Assembly (NCBI RefSeq): GCF_025698545.1
Contig: NC_068577.1
Location: 2,513,501 to 2,577,500, forward strand
Source of the DNA: Gossypium raimondii
Taxonomy: Eukaryota > Streptophyta > Magnoliopsida > Malvales > Malvaceae
DNA: 64,000 nt
Direction of reading: 5' to 3'
The notes under the pieces were generated by a model, which ran no database searches, had not been told where the DNA came from, and was given only the letters and a program-made list of their open reading frames with translations. Both the position numbers and the translations under genes were made by a program. Shown piece by piece: positions 1 to 10,759 of the stretch (the stretch's first letter is position 1; every line of letters starts with the position of its first letter).

Positions 1-1391
1 TTGAACCCACAACCATATGATTGAAAACTTTATAGTTTAACATCTATACCAAACAAAATTATTATTATAAATCTTGTAATTTTCTATTTTATGCAAATAT
101 TTAATCATATCAGTAAGTGTGTTTTCGACATTGCAATTTTACATCCGACATTAAAATTAACAGTAAATAAAGAAAATGACCCTGAAAGTATATCAAACAC
201 TAATGCCACAATTAACAAGAACTTCAAAAAACTTACAAAAAAAAGAAGAAGGAGATTTACATATTGTGTGACAACAAGAAAAGAAAGAACTACCCTTTTT
301 CATTTTCTTATAATTTTTATAATGTTTTACAATTTTAAAAGTTTTATAATTTAAAATTACATTTAAAATAAATTTAGACTTTCAAATGAGTTTGGACATC
401 TATTCATTATGGACTTGAATGTTTATATATATATATATATATTTGGAGTTTTTGAAATTTTGCTGATGTGGATAGCCATGTTAACATCACAATGGTTGAC
501 TCAGCTGTCATTAATGACCACATCAATATAGTAATAGTCAAAGACAAAAATCATTAATCAATAGGCTTAATTGATGTGTTTTTAATGTTTGAGGACTTTT
601 TAATTAATACAAAATTTTCCACTAAAAGTTTGTGAGTAAGATAAATAGGTAAATAGCTACTTATCCCTTAATGTTGAAAATGTTAAATTGACTTTATTTT
701 AAAAAATGAATTATATCATCTTCTTTTTAGATATCTAAATTTACAAATAGTCTCAATTTGATCCTAATTCTAAAAATACATAAAATAATATATATATATA
801 TATATATAATACATAAATTTATTATTACATTGTTTTGAAAATATTTATCTATTTTTGCATATTTTTGATTTTTTAGAATTAGGATTAAATTGATATCATT
901 TGTAAATTTTGAGGGTTAATTTTTAAAATTATGATTCAATTGATATAATATGTAAAAGTTGAGGGCTAAATTTATTGTTATATGAATTTTTTTAACTATC
1001 GTAGCTTGTCGTTTGTGATTTTAACGAAATTGACCAAAATGATGTAAGTATATATCGTGGGTGTTTAAATTGTAAAATTTCTATTTTGATGCTTAAAATG
1101 AAAATTTTATAATAAAATGATAATCTATGTAGTTTACCTAATTTTAAAAAATTAATTTTATTAGACAATATTTATATTCTTTATTTATATTTGTGTGTGC
1201 GATGCACCGACTTAAATTATTAAAATTTTGACAATCGACATTTTTTATTGAAAATTTTGTATTAATTAAAAATTAATAGAGATCATTTAATATATATATA
1301 TATCGGTTTTCTATTATGATATCAAGGGAAATAATATTGCACGGGTTTGAATAGTGCAATATTATGATATCAAACAGATTTGAATTGTAAA
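1..1391. other. AT-rich intergenic DNA, no gene seen
   Basis: No open frame here resembles a protein. The segment is very AT-rich with short TA microsatellites near 425-442, 788-808 and 1289-1300. The only longer frame (91-354, +) is low-complexity lysine-rich sequence without a recognisable domain and is probably chance. Old repeat remnants are likely but I cannot assign them. Confidence 0.6.
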
Positions 1392-1939
1392 TAGATTTGT
1401 TCATGGGTTATTCGTTCAGGCCCAAAGGCCTGTCCGAAACTTAGGAGAGTTTCAGTAAAAATATTAGGCCTGAAAAATGGGCTTAAGCAAAAAATGAGGC
1501 CTATTTAAAATAAGAGTTGGACTTAGTTTGAACATTCAAGGCTCAACTCGACCTATTTTTAAGTTTATAATACTTTATATTATATTATTTTTTTATATGA
1601 TGTAATTTAGAACACATTTAAAAAAATAAACCTATACTAAATATATAATATTACTTTAATGTAAACATTAAAATAAAGTTAACATGACTATATAAAAATT
1701 TTCAATAAATAAAAAATGTATAAAATTATTAAATATTAAACTAATATAATATAAATATTTTTTTAAAAACAAAAAAAATATGGACGGGCCTAAATGGGCT
1801 TGGGCTAATCTTTTACAAATATGGGCTAGTTTGGGTAATATTTTAAGCCCATATTTTAGGTCGGGTCGGGCTTGGACAAGTATAAAGTATGTTAATATCA
1901 TGCTTAAGCCCAACCCGACCCGGCTCATGAACACCTCTA
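1392..1939. mobile_element. hAT-type non-autonomous element (GGCCC-rich MITE), old copy
   Basis: The ends are inverted: the left end reads TAGATTTGTTCATGGG and the reverse complement of the right end reads TAGAGGTGTTCATGAG. Flanking 8-bp duplications are ATTGTAAA (1384-1391) and ATTGTAAC (1940-1947), one mismatch. An 8-bp target duplication and TAG-type ends are typical of hAT elements. No transposase is inside, so it is non-autonomous. Related copies lie at 18090, 34691, 35157 and 36088. Small frames inside (for example 1668-1934 -) are by-products of the inverted repeat and not genes. Confidence 0.75.
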
Positions 1940-2019
1940 ATTGTAACGTAGTATTATGGTATCAAAATTCTTTTCACAAGAGAGAAATATTAATTTAGAA
2001 AGGAATATTTGCTTATCTA

Positions 2020-2485
2020 ACTTTTTAATTTTATAAAAAAAAAGTCATTCCAATCCTTCATTTAATTTTTCACTCCTTTTAGCTTTTAAACTTGCGTTAT
2101 TTGTTAAATCGCCCTAAAATGGATGAAAATGTTAAGGTTTTTTAACTTTGTTGGTGTGACATACATGCGATTACCACATGGGTGCCACATGAGCAATTAA
2201 TTAATTTTTTAAAATTCAAAAAATTATAAAATTTGTTTTAAAAAATTTAAAACTATTAAAATTATTAAATTATAAAAATATTTTTAATTTTTTTAAAAAT
2301 AATTAATTGATGATGTGGCATATACTTGAACTACCACGTGGATGTCACGTCAATAAGGTTAACAAACATTAACTTTTCTATCCATTTTGGAGTGATTTGA
2401 CAAACAATACAAGTTTAAAGGCTAAAAGAAGCGAAAAATTAAATGGAGGAATAAAATGATTTTTTTTTATAAAATTGGAACCTTA
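2020..2485. mobile_element. Long inverted-repeat MITE
   Basis: The left arm (about 2026-2215) and the reverse complement of the right arm (about 2290-2480) align over nearly 190 bp. Shared blocks include TTTAATTTTTC, AAAATGGAT and the CCACATG/CCACGTG region, with an AT-rich centre. There is no coding capacity. Long arms of this kind are usual for Mutator-like or unclassified foldback MITEs. I could not fix the target duplication, so the superfamily is uncertain. Confidence 0.7.
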
Positions 2486-2871
2486 GAGATGCATGTTCGA
2501 ACCTTAGAGATTACATTGGAAAGAGCAACCACGAACTTCTAACATGATTTGTAAAACGGACATAATAAATAAATAAAAAGGTGAAATATACACTTTTAAG
2601 CCAAATATATATTAATTTTCATTTTTCAAACACTTACCGGTTTGTAAAGTTAGTTAGATGTACACCAATGTGTCGTAATTTCTAATCTCAACTCTAATAT
2701 TTACCTATAAAAGGAATATAAGAAATACTAAGATGACAAATGTATCAAAATAGTGAGGACTTTATCAACAAATATACCATAGCAATTACATAAAAAAAAA
2801 AAGGTGAATCCACCGCTAAATTTTGTAAAAATGCTGTTTGTTTTTAAATATTTAAATTTAGGCTGATTTAT
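2486..2871. other. AT-rich intergenic DNA
   Basis: I see no gene, RNA or clear repeat boundary in this stretch. Confidence 0.5.
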
Positions 2872-3043
2872 TTGATATTTAGGCCGATTTTGAAAAGAAA
2901 AGGTAAAAATATGTTCAGCAGAGCATGTTTTTTAGTCAGATGGTTAAATGTTAGTATTTTTTTCTTAAGTCTCGCGTTCAATTTCTCTTCTACTCATATT
3001 ATATTTTTTATTTCATGTTGCTTCAAGCTTTTTATATTTTTTT

Positions 3044-3381
3044 TGTTAGAGTTGTGTGACCCAAATTCTAAGAAATTGCTTGCAAGTCAAGTTAAACAAA
3101 ATATATCTTCTTTCTAGAAGATTTAATATTTATGAGTATAATATATTTAGCATTGATTAACATAATATATTTGACTTTGATTAGAATTAGGTTTTTTCAA
3201 CCTATAAATAGATGTAGTCGAAACTCCTCTTATAATCATTCGAATTCAACATAGTGAATTTTCTTCTCCTCTGCCCGTGGTTTTCTCCCAAAAGAGTTTT
3301 CACGTAAAAACCTGTGTGTTTTTTATTTTTATTTATCTTTTCTTTGCGATATATTGTCATTACCAACGTTTTATTTTTACA
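3044..3381 (+). repeat. 5' LTR of the copia element
   Basis: This is a direct repeat of 7424-7761. It begins TGTTAGAGTTGTGTGACCC and ends in TTTTTACA. A TATA-like CCTATAAATAG lies at 3201-3211 and would serve the element's own promoter. By eye the two LTRs differ at roughly two dozen positions, so the insertion is not recent. Confidence 0.92.
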
Positions 3382-3383
3382 AA

Positions 3384-3395
3384 TTGGTATCAAAG
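3384..3395 (+). other. Copia primer-binding site (initiator tRNA-Met type)
   Basis: TGGTATCAAAGC lies two bases after the LTR end. It is one base away from TGGTATCAGAGC, the usual plant copia site complementary to the 3' end of initiator tRNA-Met. It would prime minus-strand DNA synthesis. Confidence 0.8.
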
Positions 3396-3424
3396 CTTCT
3401 GAGTTGTTCATCTCGATCACGGTA

Positions 3425-4325
3425 ATGGCGTCTTTGAAGTATAAAATTCCACTGTTGGATCGTAACACCAAATTTTTGTTGTAGCTGATCAAGATGCAAG
3501 CAATTCTTACGCAGATGGATCTGGAGGATGCCCTGCTAGGAATAGATAAGATGCCTTCGACATTAACAGATGAAGAGAAGAAGCGTAAAAATCGAAAGGC
3601 ATTAACACATTACATCTGCATTTGTTTGACGAAATTCTGAAGGATGTGATAAAAGATAAGATCACCGCTACATTATAGAAGAGGCTGGAACAAATATGTA
3701 TGTCGAAAACTCTAACAAGAAAGTTGCATATGAAGCAGAGTCTTTATGCTCATCGTTTGGAGGAATGTGCGTCTGTGCATGAACACGTAACTATGTTTAA
3801 AGAAATTCTCTCAAACTTGGAGACCATGGAGGTTCAGTATGATGAGGAAGATCTAGGGTTAATTCTTCTTTGTTCGTTGCCCCCGTCTTATTCAACCTTT
3901 AGAGACACGATTTTATATAGTCGTGAGTCTCTCACAATTGATAAGGTTTATGATTTTTTGACCTCGTATGATAAGATGAAACATCTTTTGGTTAAACCCA
4001 AATCTAAGGGAGAGGGTCTCATTATTCGCGGGAGACAAGATTGGAATACTGATGATGATCATGGAAGGACACGGGAACAGAATCCTCGCGATAAATCTAA
4101 GGGTAGATCAAAATCTTCAAACAAAGGTAAAACTTGTAACTTCTGCAAGAAAAAAAAGGCACATTAAATCTGAGTGTTATAAGCTACAGAACAAGATCAA
4201 AAGGGAGGCTGTGAATCAAAAGGGAAAACAACTAAAAAATTCCGGTGAAGCTGATATTGTAGAAGACTACAGCGATGGTAAACTTCTAGTCGCTTTTGGT
4301 AACAATTCTAAATTGAGTGAGGAGT
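3425..4325 (+). pseudogene. copia gag remnant
   Basis: A start codon at 3425 opens a frame beginning MASLKYKIPLLDRN that stops near 3486. The gag frame resumes with the UBN2-type region (for example LHMKQSLYAHRLEECASVHE, from about 3723). The nucleocapsid zinc knuckle begins CNFC at about 4135. It is then disrupted inside an A-run, where the frame shifts, and the distal Cys (in IKSECYKL) lies in another frame. Gag would form the virus-like particle; this copy is not functional. Confidence 0.85.
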
Positions 4326-4327
4326 GA

Positions 4328-5900
4328 ATCATTAATTCGGGCTGCACCTTCCACATGAGTCCCAATCGAAATTGGTTTACAACTTACAAAACAATGTCTG
4401 AATGTGTTGTTTTGATGAGAAATAATGCTACGTGTAAAATTGCAGGTGTTGGAACGATTAAAGTTAAGATGTTTGATGGAGTTGTCAGAACACTTGGTGA
4501 CGTGCGACATGTTCCAGAATTGAAGAGAAATTTAATTTCGTTGAGTACTTTTGATTCAAAAGGGTACAAATACATAGCTGAAAGTGGGGTTTTGAATATT
4601 TCTAAAGGTTCCCTCGTTGTGATGAAATGGCAGAGAAAGACTGCCAAGTTATATGTTTTGGTGGTTCTCTTCATATCGGTGATGCAAATTGCCTTCCTCT
4701 TCTTTGTCAGATGATAATATTACTAAACTTTGGCATATGCGCCTAGGGCATATGAGTGAGAATGGCATGGCAGAATTAAGCAAAAGAGGACTTCTTGATG
4801 GGTAAGGAATTTCTAAACTAAAGTTCTATGAGTACTGCATTTTTGGGAAGCAAAAGAGAGTTCAATTCACTAGAGGAATCCATAACAAGAAGGGAATGTT
4901 GGAGTATATTCATTCTGATCTGTGGGGGCCATCCAGAGTGCCTTCGAGAGGTGGAGCTAATTATATGCTAACTTTTATTGATGATTTTTCCAAAAAAGTT
5001 TGAGCGTTCTTCCTAAAGCAGAAAAATGATGTGTTTTTCGCATTTAAGTCTTGGAAAACTATGATTGAAAAATAGACGGCAAAATAAATAAAATACCTAT
5101 ATACAGGCAATGTCTTAGAGTTCTGTTCTGATGAGTTTAATAAATTGTACAAGTCAAAAGGGATCGTGAGACACTTGACAGTTCGTCACACTCCACAGCA
5201 AAATGGCGTTGCAAAACGAATGAACAGAACGATCATGGAGAAGGTTCGATGTATGTTGTCAAATGCCAACTTACCAATATCGTTTTGGGCCGAAGCAGCC
5301 TCTACTGCATGTTTTCTGATCAACCTATCTTCATCCGTTGCCATTGGGAAAAAGACTTCACAAGAGATATGGTCTGGTAATCTTGCTGACTATTTTGATT
5401 TAAAGATCTTTGGGTGTCCTGCTTATACTCATGTTGATACTGGAAAATTGGAACCGAGATCCATTAAATGTGCTTTTCTTGGTTATAAATGTGGTGTAAA
5501 ATGGTATAAGTTATAGTGTCCTGAAAATAGAAAAGTTGTGATTAGCAGAAATATTATTTTTTTATGAAACTGTTATGCTACCTATCTTATCTCTTAAAGA
5601 CTCTTCCAATAAAGAAAATTAAAAGCAGGTGGAGCATCAGATTAATCCAGAATCTACAACAGAGTCGATTCCTCAAGCCAGTACAAAAATTCAGAATAGA
5701 TTTGTTTCTTTACCACAATACTCTATCGCCAAAAACAGAACTAGAAGAGAAATTAAACCTCTAAAATAGTATGCTGAGGCTGATCTAGTTGCTTATGCTT
5801 TAAATATGGCTAAAAATATAAATGCAAACCAAGAGCCATCTAATTATTTTGAGGCGGTTAGCTGTGAAGACTCAGAAAAGTGGATGTTTGCTATTTAAGA
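4328..5900 (+). pseudogene. copia protease and integrase remnant
   Basis: The protease active-site region reads INSGCTFHM near 4329-4356, where the family has Asp-Ser/Thr-Gly, so the catalytic Asp is replaced by Asn. The GAG-pre-integrase segment (LGHMSENGM, about 4744) leads into an integrase core (HSDLWGPS near 4913, FIDDFS near 4975, TPQQNGVAKRMN near 5190). In the last motif the catalytic Glu of the DDE triad is Lys. Stops and frameshifts occur at about 4803, 5000, 5074 and 5516. Confidence 0.85.
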
Positions 5901-5904
5901 GGAG

Positions 5905-7306
5905 ATGGAATCACTCCACAAAAACAAAACATGGGATCTTGTGAAACTTCCTAAAGGTAAAAAGGTTGTTCGTTGTAAATGGGTGTTTAAAAAGAAAGAA
6001 GGGATTCCAAGAGTTGAAGAACCCAGATATAAAGTAAGGCTTATTGCAAAAGGTTACAATCAAATTACAGGAGTGGACTTCACAGATGTGTTCTCCCCCA
6101 GTTGTGAAGCATAGTTCGATTCAAGCTTTGCTTAGTATTGTGGCCATGCATGATTTGGAGTTTGAGCAGTTAGATGTAAAAATTGCATTTTTACATGGAG
6201 AACTTGAAGAGGATATTTACATGCAACAACCAAAGGGTTTTACTGTCTCAGAAAAAGAGAGCTTTGTTTGCTTGCTGAAAAAGTCTCTTTACGGTTTGAA
6301 ATAGTCACCAAGACAGTGGTACAAAAGGTTTGATTCATTTATGACTTCTCATGATTTCAAAAGAAGTAGTTTTAACAGTTGTGTTTACTTTAAGAAAAAC
6401 AGTGATGGTTCTTTTGTGTATCTACTCCTTTATGTTGATAACATGTTTATAGCAGTAAAAGATAAATGAGAGATAAGAAAGGTTAAAAACCAACTAAGTG
6501 AATAATTTGAGATGAAAAATTTAGGACCAGCAAATAAGATACTTGGTATGGAGATTCTCAGAGATAGAAAAACAAGTAAATTGTACCTAAGTCAGAAAGG
6601 GTACATTGAGAAAATTCTTTCCAGGTTCAATATGCAGAGTGCTAAGCCTGTTAGTACTCCTTTAGCAGCCCATTTTAGGCTTTCATCGGCTTTTTCTCCA
6701 CAATCAAATGATGAAATTGAGTACATGTCACATGTTTCATACTTTAGTGCAGTGGGATCTCTCACGTATGCTATGGTTTGTTCATATCCAGATTTATCAT
6801 ATGCAGTCAGTGCAGTTAGTAGATACATGGCGAATCTTAGTAAATAACATTAGAAAGTAGTTCAGTAGATTTTAAGATACTTACGAGGTACTATTGATGT
6901 TTACTTATAGCTTGGAAGAACTAGAGTTGCGAATTTTGCTGGAGACCTTGATTGAAGAAGATCTCTCACAGGTTATATTTTTACAATCGGAGGTTGTGCA
7001 ATTAATTGGAAAGTCACTTTGCAAACTACAGCCGCTTTGTCTACCACTGAAGCTAAGTACATGGCGATTACTGAGGCTTGTAAAGAAGCTATTTGGTTGA
7101 ATGGACTATTTAATGAACTCAATGAAGACCTTCAAATCAGTATAGTATTTTGTGACAGTCAGAGTGTCATCTTCCTTACAAAAAATCAAATGTTTCATGA
7201 GAGAACAAAACACATTGATGTTCAGTATCTTTTTGTTCGTGATATTATTGCTCGTGGTGATATTGTTGTGAGCAAAATTAGTACTCATGAAAATCCTGCA
7301 GAATAA
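5905..7306 (+). pseudogene. copia reverse transcriptase and RNase H remnant
   Basis: The reverse transcriptase starts with NKTWDLV and KWVFKKK (5923-6000), continues through QLDVKIAFLHG (about 6168) and reaches YVDNM at about 6432. The family signature there is YVDD, so a catalytic Asp is Asn. RNase H motifs follow (STTEAKYMA near 7042, FCDSQS near 7149, KHIDVQYLFVRD near 7210). In-frame stops at about 5896, 6301, 6466 and 6502, plus frameshifts near 6110 and 6845-7020, abolish a continuous protein. Confidence 0.88.
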
Positions 7307-7423
7307 CCAAGTTTGAGCATTGCTTAGACTTGGTTGGTGTACATTGTTGAAGTTAAACACTTAAGGGGTTTTATGGAAGAGGTGAAAAACTTGTTCGTTG
7401 AGAATTCGTGTCAAGGTAGAGAT

Positions 7424-7761
7424 TGTTAGAGTTGTGTGACCCAAATTCTAAGAAATTGCTTGCAAGTCAAGTTAAACAAAATATATCTTCTTTCTAGAAG
7501 ATTTAGTATTTATGAGTATAATATTTTAGCATTTATTAACATAATATATTGGACTTTGATTAGAATTAGGTTTTTTTCAACTTATAAATAGATGTAGTCG
7601 AAACTCCTCTTGTAACCATTCGAATTCGACATAGTGAATTTTCTTCTTCTCTGCCCGTGGTTTTTTTTCAAAAGGATTTCCACGTAAAATTCTGTTTGTT
7701 CTTTATTTTTATTTCTCTTTTATTTACGATATATTGTCATTACCGCCGTTCTATTTTTACA
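7424..7761 (+). repeat. 3' LTR of the copia element
   Basis: Direct repeat of 3044-3381, same length, with substitutions spread over the second half. It is preceded by the purine-rich AAGGTAGAGAT that primes plus-strand synthesis in this superfamily. Confidence 0.92.
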
Positions 7762-8483
7762 TTTTTAATTAATATTTTAAACATATTAACTCCTTTAATC
7801 AAATGGTTAGATAATTGAAATTACATTTTTATGTCCCAAGTTCCATTATTTTTATAAACATATTAATATTTTTTGTTTATTTTATGTTGTTTCAAGCTTT
7901 TTTTATCATTTTAATAATTATCTAACTAAATGAGCTAATATGTTAAAATATTAATTAGATTTTAAAAAAAACTTGAAGCAACATGAAATAAAAAAATACA
8001 AATGCCAGTAGGAGAGGAATCAAACTCGAAACTTAAGGATAAAACATTAACATTTAACCATCTAGCCAAATGAGATGATTTGTTAAAAAAGTCAAGTGGT
8101 GGCCGTAAAATGTGCCCTGCATTTTCAATTAAAAAGCGTCCAACTAGACAAGTTTTTGCCTTCTTTCTCTAAAATCGGTCTAATTATTAATTCAAAATTA
8201 AATTTTAAGTATACATTTGAACCACAATTAGAGTTTTATTTATATAATTACACCAAATTAAAATTCATATATACAATTACACATTAAATCAAAATCAATG
8301 TTTAATTTTCAAATTTATCCCTAAAAAAATCAACAACTACTGCTCTCTTCCCTCCTTTGCTCACACTCCAGGTGAGAAAAACCTTCTTTTCTCACTATCA
8401 AAAGCCCCCAAAAGCAAAGGGATTTTAATAAAAAGGGAAAACCATTGATTATGTACAAATTTTCTTTTAAGTTTGGGTTTAAG

Positions 8484-10685
8484 CTAGCTGGGATTAGCTG
8501 CAAAATAGGCTAATACACCCACAAAGGGTGCATTAATGTAAGTAGTAGGCTCTGATTTCCTAAAATCAGCTCTATCATCATCATAAACATCATCTTCTCC
8601 AGGCCCTCCAACAATGGCACCAACCAAAACATTTGGATTAGGATTAGTTGAATTAAAATAAATGGAACCTTCCTTGCAAGCTATAAACTCAGGATGATCT
8701 TTCACTGACGGTAAAGACGACCCTCGGTGATGAATCCGTTGCGGGAAACGGTTGCCGTACCCAACCATGTACGATAACCCCATTGGGTTATCACCTAAAA
8801 TGTAATCGGCTTGGTTCTTTGCTATGGTTCGAAGAGATAACGGGGAGGCAATTAAGTTACCGCAGTTGACTGTTTGTGAAGTACGATCGAGGTAATTAGC
8901 GTAAACGAGGAGAAGAAACGAAATCGTGGTCGCATGCTGCAAGTTGCTGCCTCCGGGCTTGTAGATGAGGCCGCCGGGAGTGTATTCGATGTGGGACGAC
9001 GATGAATCGGGGATTAGTGTGCACATAAAGCTATCTGCTGACACCTTGTATGATTGCAGGGAGTATATGTTTCCTTCTAAAGCTTCCTGAAAGACAAGGG
9101 GACCCATGTGATGTCCCAAAGAAAATCTCTAAATTATGATTTTAGTCCTTCTACTATGTTACAATTTTCGATTTGATACATTTACTTTCATTTGACCTAA
9201 TTAGACCGAAATAAAAAAAAGTTAAAGCAAGCCATTTGGGGTAGTTAAATTAGAGGAGGCTTGACCTTGGAGACAAGAACGTTTAGACCAGCATGCTTAT
9301 TGTCCCATCCAAATTCATTGATGTTGTCATCGGCACCAAGGGTTTTGCCATTGATTTCGATGTAATTAAGGTAAGAGTTGTCTTGCGAGGCCCTCCTTAA
9401 CCATGCAGCTCCCCATAGCAATTCATCCTGGTTAAAAATTTTATATATTATAAAAGTTTTATTTTCCATTTTAGGGTGGCCGGCGACTGCCAGCGGGCCG
9501 CCACTGAGTTTAGCTAATTTTTTACTTACTTGATAGCCGCTAAAATCGCAGTAAAATGGGCAGGCACCGTCTCGGACATTAGAATTGTCACTATAAGCAC
9601 CTCTAAAGTTGTCAGCATATTGAAAAACCCGAACAGAATTCCGTAACAATGTCTTGGCATACCCTGGGTCCACTGATCTGAATGCCATGGATGAAGCCGC
9701 AAGAGCGGCCGCCGTCTCAGCCGCTACTTCGGAAGCCGGGTTCGGTGCATCCACTGCATAAACCGTCCTCGCAGTATCCATATCTTCGGGTCTTTCCCAA
9801 CAGTTATGGTCCTTATATGGATCTCCAACCTAAATACAAAAGAAAATTTGATTTACTTAGATTACTATTTCATGTCATTTTCACTTTGGGTTCTGTTTCT
9901 TTTCTTCAGATGATATTGCTATTAGCTAGCAACAACTCCCATACAAACATTTCAAGTGCAGGTGGCTACTACTGTCAAATGCGTATCCCAAGAATGGAAG
10001 AAAAAAAAAGTAGGATTTTCCGGGAAAGTTTTGTTAGTAAACGACAACCATGCACTAGAACCATATCCGATAATCACGTTTTTACCCACTCAAACCACTG
10101 AAACGAAAGGGCCATTACCATTGCTGCTACTAGCAGAGCACTGAACAGTACAGTGTAGAAGAAATGAACAATTTTAACTCAACCGAAATGAGCAAAATCC
10201 GAAGTTAGACTTAAACTACAATGGAGTTTACTAAATACCTGAACGAAAATCCGGTTAGGCTGAGAGACAGTTTTAAGCAAATAATCAGTACCCCAACGGA
10301 TGGCCACAAGGGCATTTCTAAGTTCACTTGGCGGCATTAATTCTCCAAACTCAATCACGCTCCAAGCCAACATCGTCGTCGTGAAAGCCATCGGGAAGCC
10401 GAACTTAACATTGTCGCCGGCGTCATAATAACCGCCAGTTAAGTCCATGTTGTACATGGAACGGCCATCGCTCAATCCCGAATCCTCCCTCCATTTCATA
10501 CGTTGGTCTCGGGGCAGAACACCAGAACGCTGCCCCTCGAAAAACAGAATCGATTTCGACAATGCGTCGGAGTAATCATGGTGACCGCAACGAACCAAAG
10601 GGGAAAAAACAAGGGAAACGAAAAGAAAAAACTGCTGACGATGATGATGGTGAAGAAGAAAAAGAAGAACATAATGGAATTTCAT
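8484..10685 (-). CDS. Secreted endo-1,4-beta-glucanase, glycoside hydrolase family 9
   Basis: Four exons read 10685-10239, 9829-9530, 9427-9266 and 9086-8484, all phase 0, giving 503 aa. Residues 1 to about 33 are a hydrophobic signal peptide. The GH9 catalytic domain follows: DAGDN (Asp88 and Asp91, catalytic base region), WERPEDMDT at the exon 2 start, the His signature HHRGSS near residue 423, and a C-terminal Glu in KSEPTTY (about residue 482) before [12 protein letters not shown]. It ends at the catalytic domain without a cellulose-binding module, so it is a secreted class B type enzyme. Such enzymes cut beta-1,4-glucan in the cell wall during growth, abscission or vascular development. 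Intron 2 (9428-9529) is 102 bp, a multiple of three and free of stops, so a retained-intron product would stay in frame. Family assignment is secure; the exact paralogue is not. Confidence 0.95.
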
Positions 10686-10746
10686 GGCGTTTGTTTTGAG
10701 GAATAGGATTTGGGGTCTCTGGGTCTTTTGCGTTAATGCCTGGTTG

Positions 10747-10757
10747 ATTATATATTA
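10747..10757 (-). promoter_or_regulatory. Candidate TATA box of the GH9 gene
   Basis: On the minus strand this reads TAATATATAAT, about 62-72 bases upstream of the start codon at 10685, which fits a plant TATA box with a short leader. No transcript evidence is available. Confidence 0.4.
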
Positions 10758-10759
10758 GA

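Larger units (their letters stand above)
3044..7761 (+). mobile_element. Decayed Ty1/copia LTR retrotransposon
   Basis: A 4.7 kb element with two 338-bp LTRs starting TGTTAGA and ending TTTTACA, flanked by TTTTT on both sides (3039-3043 and 7762-7766). That fits a 5-bp target duplication but is low complexity. A primer-binding site follows the 5' LTR and a purine-rich tract (about 7413-7423) precedes the 3' LTR. The internal order gag, protease, integrase, reverse transcriptase, RNase H defines the copia superfamily. The coding region is broken by many stops and frameshifts and key catalytic residues are replaced, so it cannot be autonomous. Confidence 0.93.
2872..8190. mobile_element. Inverted-repeat (foldback) element split by a copia retrotransposon
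   Basis: About 170 bp left of the copia element (2872-3043) matches, in inverted orientation, sequence at about 7960-8190. The match continues across the insertion: bases just after the 3' LTR (7767-7830) pair with about 7905-7960. Without the 4.7 kb insert the element would be roughly 0.6 kb. Each arm contains a tRNA-like stretch (a GATGGTTAAATGTTA block followed by a GTTCAATTTC or GTTTGATTCC block), so the arms may derive from two SINEs in opposite orientation. No protein is encoded. The outer limits are approximate. Confidence 0.7.

Noticed and set aside
9682-10144. Plus-strand ORFs of 139 and 62 aa opposite the endoglucanase
   Set aside because: They cover GH9 exon 2 and intron 1 in antisense and have no recognisable features.
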